A DNA stretch of 64,000 nt from GWA2-66-18 sp964537395 (GTDB taxonomy: Bacteria > Elusimicrobiota > Elusimicrobia > UBA1565 > UBA9628): contig CAZIBN010000012.1 in assembly GCA_964537395.1 (NCBI GenBank), positions 1 to 64,000 on the forward strand, written 5' to 3'. The translations under genes were made by a program, and so were the position numbers. The notes under the pieces were generated by a model that saw nothing but the letters and a program-made list of their open reading frames with translations, ran no database searches and was not told where the DNA came from. Within the stretch, counting starts at the first letter, position 1. Every line of letters begins with the position of its first letter. Positions 11,201 to 17,200 of this stretch are shown one piece after another.

Positions 11201-14200
11201 CGCTGGGGCGGCCGGCCTCGCGAGCCCTGGCCGAGGCCGAGGCCGCGATCATCGCCCATCACAAGGGGGGGCCGGAGGCGGGCCGGGCTTTCCTGCGCGA
11301 CGTGGCCAAGAGCGGCATGTCGCGCTCCGAGATCCGCGAGATGATGGGCGCGGTGGCCGAGGCGTCGGGCCTTAAGCTCGTCGAGATCCCGGCCGAGTCT
11401 CTTTTCGTGAAGCTCGCCCAGGGCGGCCAGATCGCGATCGTGATGACTCATGTCGCCGACTCGGCCGCCGGCTTCAACGGCGGGTCGCACATGGTCAACC
11501 TGTCCAATTGGCGCCAGGCGCGCAACCCCGTCACCGGGCGCGTGGAGACCATGGTGGACGTGGCCGATCCCAACATCCGCGTCCTGTCCGGCAGGAGCCC
11601 GGGCGGCGCGCCGATCTACGAGGCGAAGACGGTGTCGATGCCGCTGTCGGAGATCGCGCCCGAGATCCGCGGCAGCCTGCGCGCGGAAAACGGCAACGCG
11701 GCCGGCTACGCCTTCGAGCCCGCCGCCGGCGCCGGCCCACGCGGGCCGCCCGCGCGCCCCGTCGCCGAGCTCGTCGCCCGCATGGGCGGCACCGTGGGCT
11801 CCGGCTCGGGCGCGGCTGTCGCGGGCGTCAAATCCCCGGCCGGCTTCGAGAGCCGCGGTCACGGCAAGGTCATCGACCCGACCCTCTTGCCGGTCGAAAT
11901 CTATTCGAAGGAGATCGTTCAGGCCTCCCGCGAGCACGGGCTGGTCTACGAGCTCGACGCCGCCTCCCTGGGCCGGATGAAGCCGGGCGTCAAACATAAT
12001 TACGTGATCTCGCGCAGCCCGGACGGCATGATCGAGATGACCGTGGGCCGCCTCGCGGAAGGCAACGTCAAGGAGGTGGGCGTCAAGCACGTCGCGCTCG
12101 GGGACGGCCGCCCGGTTCTGTTCGCCGGCGAGATGGTGGTCGATCCCGTCACCGGCCGGCCGAGGCTCGATTTCAAGAGCGGCATGTACTCCCAGGTCGG
12201 CCTCGACGCGCGCTGGGCCCCGACGGCGGAGAACGCCCGCGCGCTCGCCGTGCATGCCGAGGCGATCCTGGGCTCGCCCGTCGAGATCTTCAACCACGTC
12301 AGCGAGCGGTCGATCGATGTCGGCGGCGCGACGCCGAGCGGCGTGGGCATGGCGGCCAGCGCGCCTGTGCGCTCCATCTCCCGCGGCGAGTCGCGCCGCG
12401 ACTGGACGGTCAATGGCCGTCCCGCCGAGAGGCTCTCCGCCGGCGGCTTCAAGGAAGTGCTGATCCATCCGTCCGACGCGGGCCTCGTGATCAAGCTGTT
12501 CTCGTTGACGGGCGGCAAGGACGCGGCGGGCAGCCGCTCCGAGATGCGCCTGGAGATGCGCAACCTCGAGCCGCTGCTCAAGATCGAACGCACCCCCCGG
12601 GTCGTGGAGAAGGGCGAGGTCGATCTGCAGACCGCTTCCTCGGGCAAGCGGGGTGCCAGCTACATCGTTCAGGAGCGCGTCATCGGCCGCGAGATCGGCG
12701 AGATGCTCCGCGATCCGAGCTCCGAGGTCCGCGCCCGCGCGATCAAGCAGGCCCGTGCGCTGTTCGAGGATCTGATCTCGGCGCGGGTCAAGCTCGAGGA
12801 CCGCGTGAAGATGCACGAGAACATATCGGTCGGCCGCGCGGGCAAGGGCGGCTTGGAGAAGGCCTGGGTCCTCGACGCGGGCGAGGCGACGCTCGTCGCC
12901 AAGCGCGGGATGCTCGATGGCCTGCTCGGCAAGGCGGATCCCCTGCGCGTGTATTATGAGTCCGTGCTCACCGAGCTGTCGGGGCTTTCGCGCACCGTCG
13001 CGCGGGGCACGGAGAGAGGCCGGGGCGTGGGCACGGCGACGGACGTGACTCGCTATGAGCGCTACTTCTCTCCCGTCGAGATCAAGGCGGCGCACCCGAC
13101 GCCGAAGACAGGCGAGGTCTATCACAATCTCGAGCACACGCTGAAGGTCGCCGACATGGCGGGCGAGTTCGCCCGGGCGCGCGGCCTCGGCGAGGCCGAC
13201 GTGAGGTTCGTCTCCGAGGTCGCCTTGCTTCACGACTTCGACGCGGCGCGTGTGCCGGGCAAGCCCGCGCGCGTGCTCGCCACCCTCGAGTCCTTGCGCG
13301 CCGACTTCGCCGGAACGATGTCCCTCAACGGCGAGCCGGGCCGCTCGGTCCTCAAGGAGCGCTTCAAGTGGAGCGAATCCCAGCTCAAGATGGCCGAGGC
13401 GATGATCCAGCGCACCGAGTTCCCGTTCGCGGAGAAGCATCCCAACCCGGCCTACGCCGAGAAGAGCCCGCTCGCGCGCTACGACGAGATGCTCACGGCC
13501 ATGTCGCCGGGCGACCGCCGCTTCGTCCTGCGCGAAGCCGCGCTGCTCTCGGAGTACGCCGACAAGTCGAGCTGGTACGCGACCGCGAAATACGAAGACG
13601 CGCATAAGGCCGTCGAGGGCCTGGTCAACGAGATCGGCGTCCCCGCGGTCACCATCGGCACCCTGGGAACGAACGGCTTCCTGAAGGTGATCGGGGAGCC
13701 CGCGAGCTTCACGCACGACATGGCGCTGGCGAAGAAGTTCGATGTGAAGCTGACGCTGCAGAACCGCGCCGAGGCGTTCAAGCTCCTGCCCGAGCACTAC
13801 GGCCGCACGTTCGAGGCCAACCTCAAGGGCTTCACCGAGTTCGACGCGGCGATGAAGGCGGGGGACCCGGCCGCCTATGAAAAGGCGCGCGCGGTCGCGG
13901 CGATCGCCGCCGAGCCGGCGGCGCGCCGGGCCGGCGTCGGGTCCTCCTTCAAGCCGGTCCCGGACTCCGCGACGGCCGTGCGCCTGCGCGGCGAGCAGAA
14001 GTTCGCGCGCACGCCGGACTATCCGAACTCGCCCGTCTTCACCGAGAACTCGGTCAAGGCCAACGACTTCTTCAACCGCTGGCTCAACGGCCAGGAGGGG
14101 ACCCTTTCCCTGCGCCAGACGATGGAGTCCATGCACAAGCTGTACGCGGGCCAGGGCGAGATCGGCAAGGGCCTCGGCGGGCAGTACATGCCCGAGGGCG

Positions 14201-17200
14201 CGCCCAACAACGGCCGCGCCAAGGTCACGCGCGACTTCGTCCGCGACTACTTCGGGCTCGAGGCGAACCCCGACGGCCATGTCTCCCTGCCGGGCATCCC
14301 CAAGGACATGAGCCCTCTCTTCCTCGGCTCACGCTACTTCTATCCGGATTCCTCGATCCCAGGCATGCGCGAGACCTACTACAAGGCGCTCGAGACGCAT
14401 CTGGCGACCTACTCCGAGCTCGTCAACCGGATCGACGCGCTCAAGGCCCGGGACCCGAATTTCAAGACCAGCATCGAGTACCAGGCCCTGACCAAGGCGA
14501 GCCTCGACACCGTGGTGGACTTCGGGCGCACGGCCGCGGCCTTCCGCCAGTTCAAGAACGGCAACTGGGGCCTGTACGGCCCGATGATGAACTCGATGGT
14601 CAACCGGCTCGGCTTCTCGATCAAGAACCCGGGCTACCTCGACATCATCCTTCAGGGCGCCACCGAAGGGTCGATCAAGCCGTTCTTCGAGAAGGCGGTG
14701 CGCGAGGGCGTCGAGTTCTTCCCGAGCGACGGCTACGACCCGATCAAGGGCAAGGTGCGAGCGCCCGACGCGCCCCAGCCGGTGGTCCGGGCTCCGTCGG
14801 CGCCGCGCGACGTGTACGCGAACGCTCCGGCCGTCGTCAGATACGAGGGCCCGATACGCCTGCGCATCGGCGGCGAGGGGGGCAAGACGCTCGAGATCCT
14901 TTCCCGGGCCGACCTCGCCAAGAGCTTCCCAGATGTGGCGCGCCTCATCGGCGACCCGCGCATCGAGCACGTGCTCATCGATCCGGCGAAGCCGGAGCAG
15001 ATCAAGGGCCTGCGCCGGGGAGAGGTGTTCGAGCTCGGCCGCAAGGCCCCCGGCCGCTTTGAGCTGACGCCGAGCGTTTCCGGCAAGCACCTTCGCATCA
15101 CCGGCGAGGGGGACGTCCTGCGCATCGAGGACCTCGGCTCGTCGAACGGCACGCGCCTCGAGGTCCCCTCCAGGGCGGCCGGCGTCGGCAGCGGCGGCGG
15201 CCTTCTGAGCCGCGTGTTCGGCGGCCGCAGCGAGAGCATGCCCGCGGTCCCCGAGAAGATCATCTGGCCGGTCGAGGCGGGCGGGCCGGTTCCCGCGAGG
15301 CTCGACTTCACCAAGCTCAAGCTCGACGGGCCGCTTAAGAATCGCGAGGCCGTCCACACGAACGTGATCGCCGTCGAGCTCGGCGGCCGCAAGGCCGTGC
15401 TCAAGATCGACGCCAAGCCCAACGAGGCGCGCGTGCTGGCGGCGATGGCTGAGGTGCCTCTGCCGGCCAACGTGCGCGTCCCGCGCCTGCTCGGCGACGC
15501 CCCGGCGGACGCGATGGGCCTGTTCAGCGTGACGCGCGAGGCGCCGGGAGCCGTCGACTACGCCGCGGTCAAGCGCGCGGCCGCCGAGGGGCGGCACATG
15601 CTGGCCGTGGAGCGCCTGCCCGACGATTTCGTCTCGATGATGCAGGTGACCAACGGCTCCGTCAAGCTGAAGGCGCCGATCTCGCGCGGGGACTGGCAGG
15701 GCCTGCTCGACGCGGTCAAGTCGTTCTCGCGCCGGGGCATGGGCTTCGGCGACCTCGGCAACGAGACCAATATCCGCCTGCGCCAGGTTCCCGACGGCAA
15801 CGGCGGCGTGAAGACCGAGTTCGCGCTGATCGACGCGGGCCAGGGCACGCTCAAGGGCAAGATGGAGACGCTCAACAGCGACTTCGTCCAGCTCAAGGGC
15901 GACCGCGCGCTCGAGACGCGCCTGCTCGAGAGGAATCTCCTCGAGGGGCGAGGGGCGCTGCCCGATCCCCGCCTCGCGGCGATAGCCCGCAACCAGGTGC
16001 CGCAGAGCCAGAAGTTCGCCGTCGAGCTGAACGCGCTGATGAAAGGCGGCGGCGAGCGCCCTTCCGCCGCGCTACGGGCCGAAAGCCATCGCTTCACCGA
16101 TCTGGCGCAGGCCGCCGCGTACCTTAAGGCACCGGAAGGCATGCAGCTGCTCGAGAAGACCTCCGAGGGCCTCGCCGGAGACACGGTCAAGGTCGAGGTC
16201 GGCGGCCAGGACTGGTACCTCAAGCGCGTATCGAAAAAGCTCGGCGATTCGATCGACACGGGCCTGCGCGAGCTGACGCCGCGCGAGCGCGCCGGCAACG
16301 AGCTCGCGCTGCGCGAGGTCGTGCGCCGCTGGTTCCCCGAGACGTTCCGCGTGGCTCCCGAGGCGATCGCCATCGAGCACGGCGGCGAGATCTTCGTCCT
16401 GACGAGGGGCGCGCCCGCCGCGCCCGCGCCCGCGCGCCTGCAGACGATGACCGCCGCCGAGCACGCCGACTACGCGCTGCTGCGCCTCGTCTTCCGCGCC
16501 GAGGATCTCAATCGCGGCAACGTGCTTTTCGGCAAGGACGGCAAGCCGACCTTGATCGACTTCGAGAAGGTCATCGCCGCACCCCTCGATCCCGCGAGCG
16601 TCGCGCGCGGGGCCAATGCCGAGATATTCCTGAAGGGCTTCCCGGTGGTCTCGCTCAAGGGCAACGACCTGGCGGTGTACCGCGCCCATGCCGACAAGTT
16701 GCGCGCCCGCTTCGCCAGCCCCGAGCACGTCGCCGAGCTGACGGGCGTTCTCGAGCGCGCCGGCTGGACGCCCGAGCGGACCGCGAGCTACCTGAAGGCG
16801 ATCGAGATCAACCTCCGGAACTTCGAGGTCAACCTCGCGCCGTACATCGCCGAGGCCAACACGGTCATCGCCAAGCGCCCCCAGGGCGTCGGCGCCGCCG
16901 ACAGCTTCTTCGACGGACCTCCGGACGCGGTGCGCGCGCGTCAGAGCGCGGACAAGCCCTCGCCGCTGCGCCAGATACAGGTCTCGCTCGAGGCGCGCGG
17001 CAAGGGCGACGTCTTCAAGGAAGCCGAGGCGATCTACTATAAAGACGCCCTGACGGGCCTCAACAACCGCGCCTTCCTCATGGCGAACGCGGAGTCCCTG
17101 CTCAAGGGCATGAAGGACCCGACGGTCGCGATGCTCGACATGAACAACTTCGGGGCGGTCAACGCGGGGCTCGCCGACGTGCACGGCCCCGTGGCCGGCC

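Noticed and set aside
9502..14280. Very long antisense open frames, such as 1,592 codons opposite the giant gene, and others at 16072-19521 and 59540-62356
   Set aside because: They mirror the real gene's GC-rich third positions, show Arg/Gly/Ala-rich composition with no domain, and carry no promoter or coupled start.
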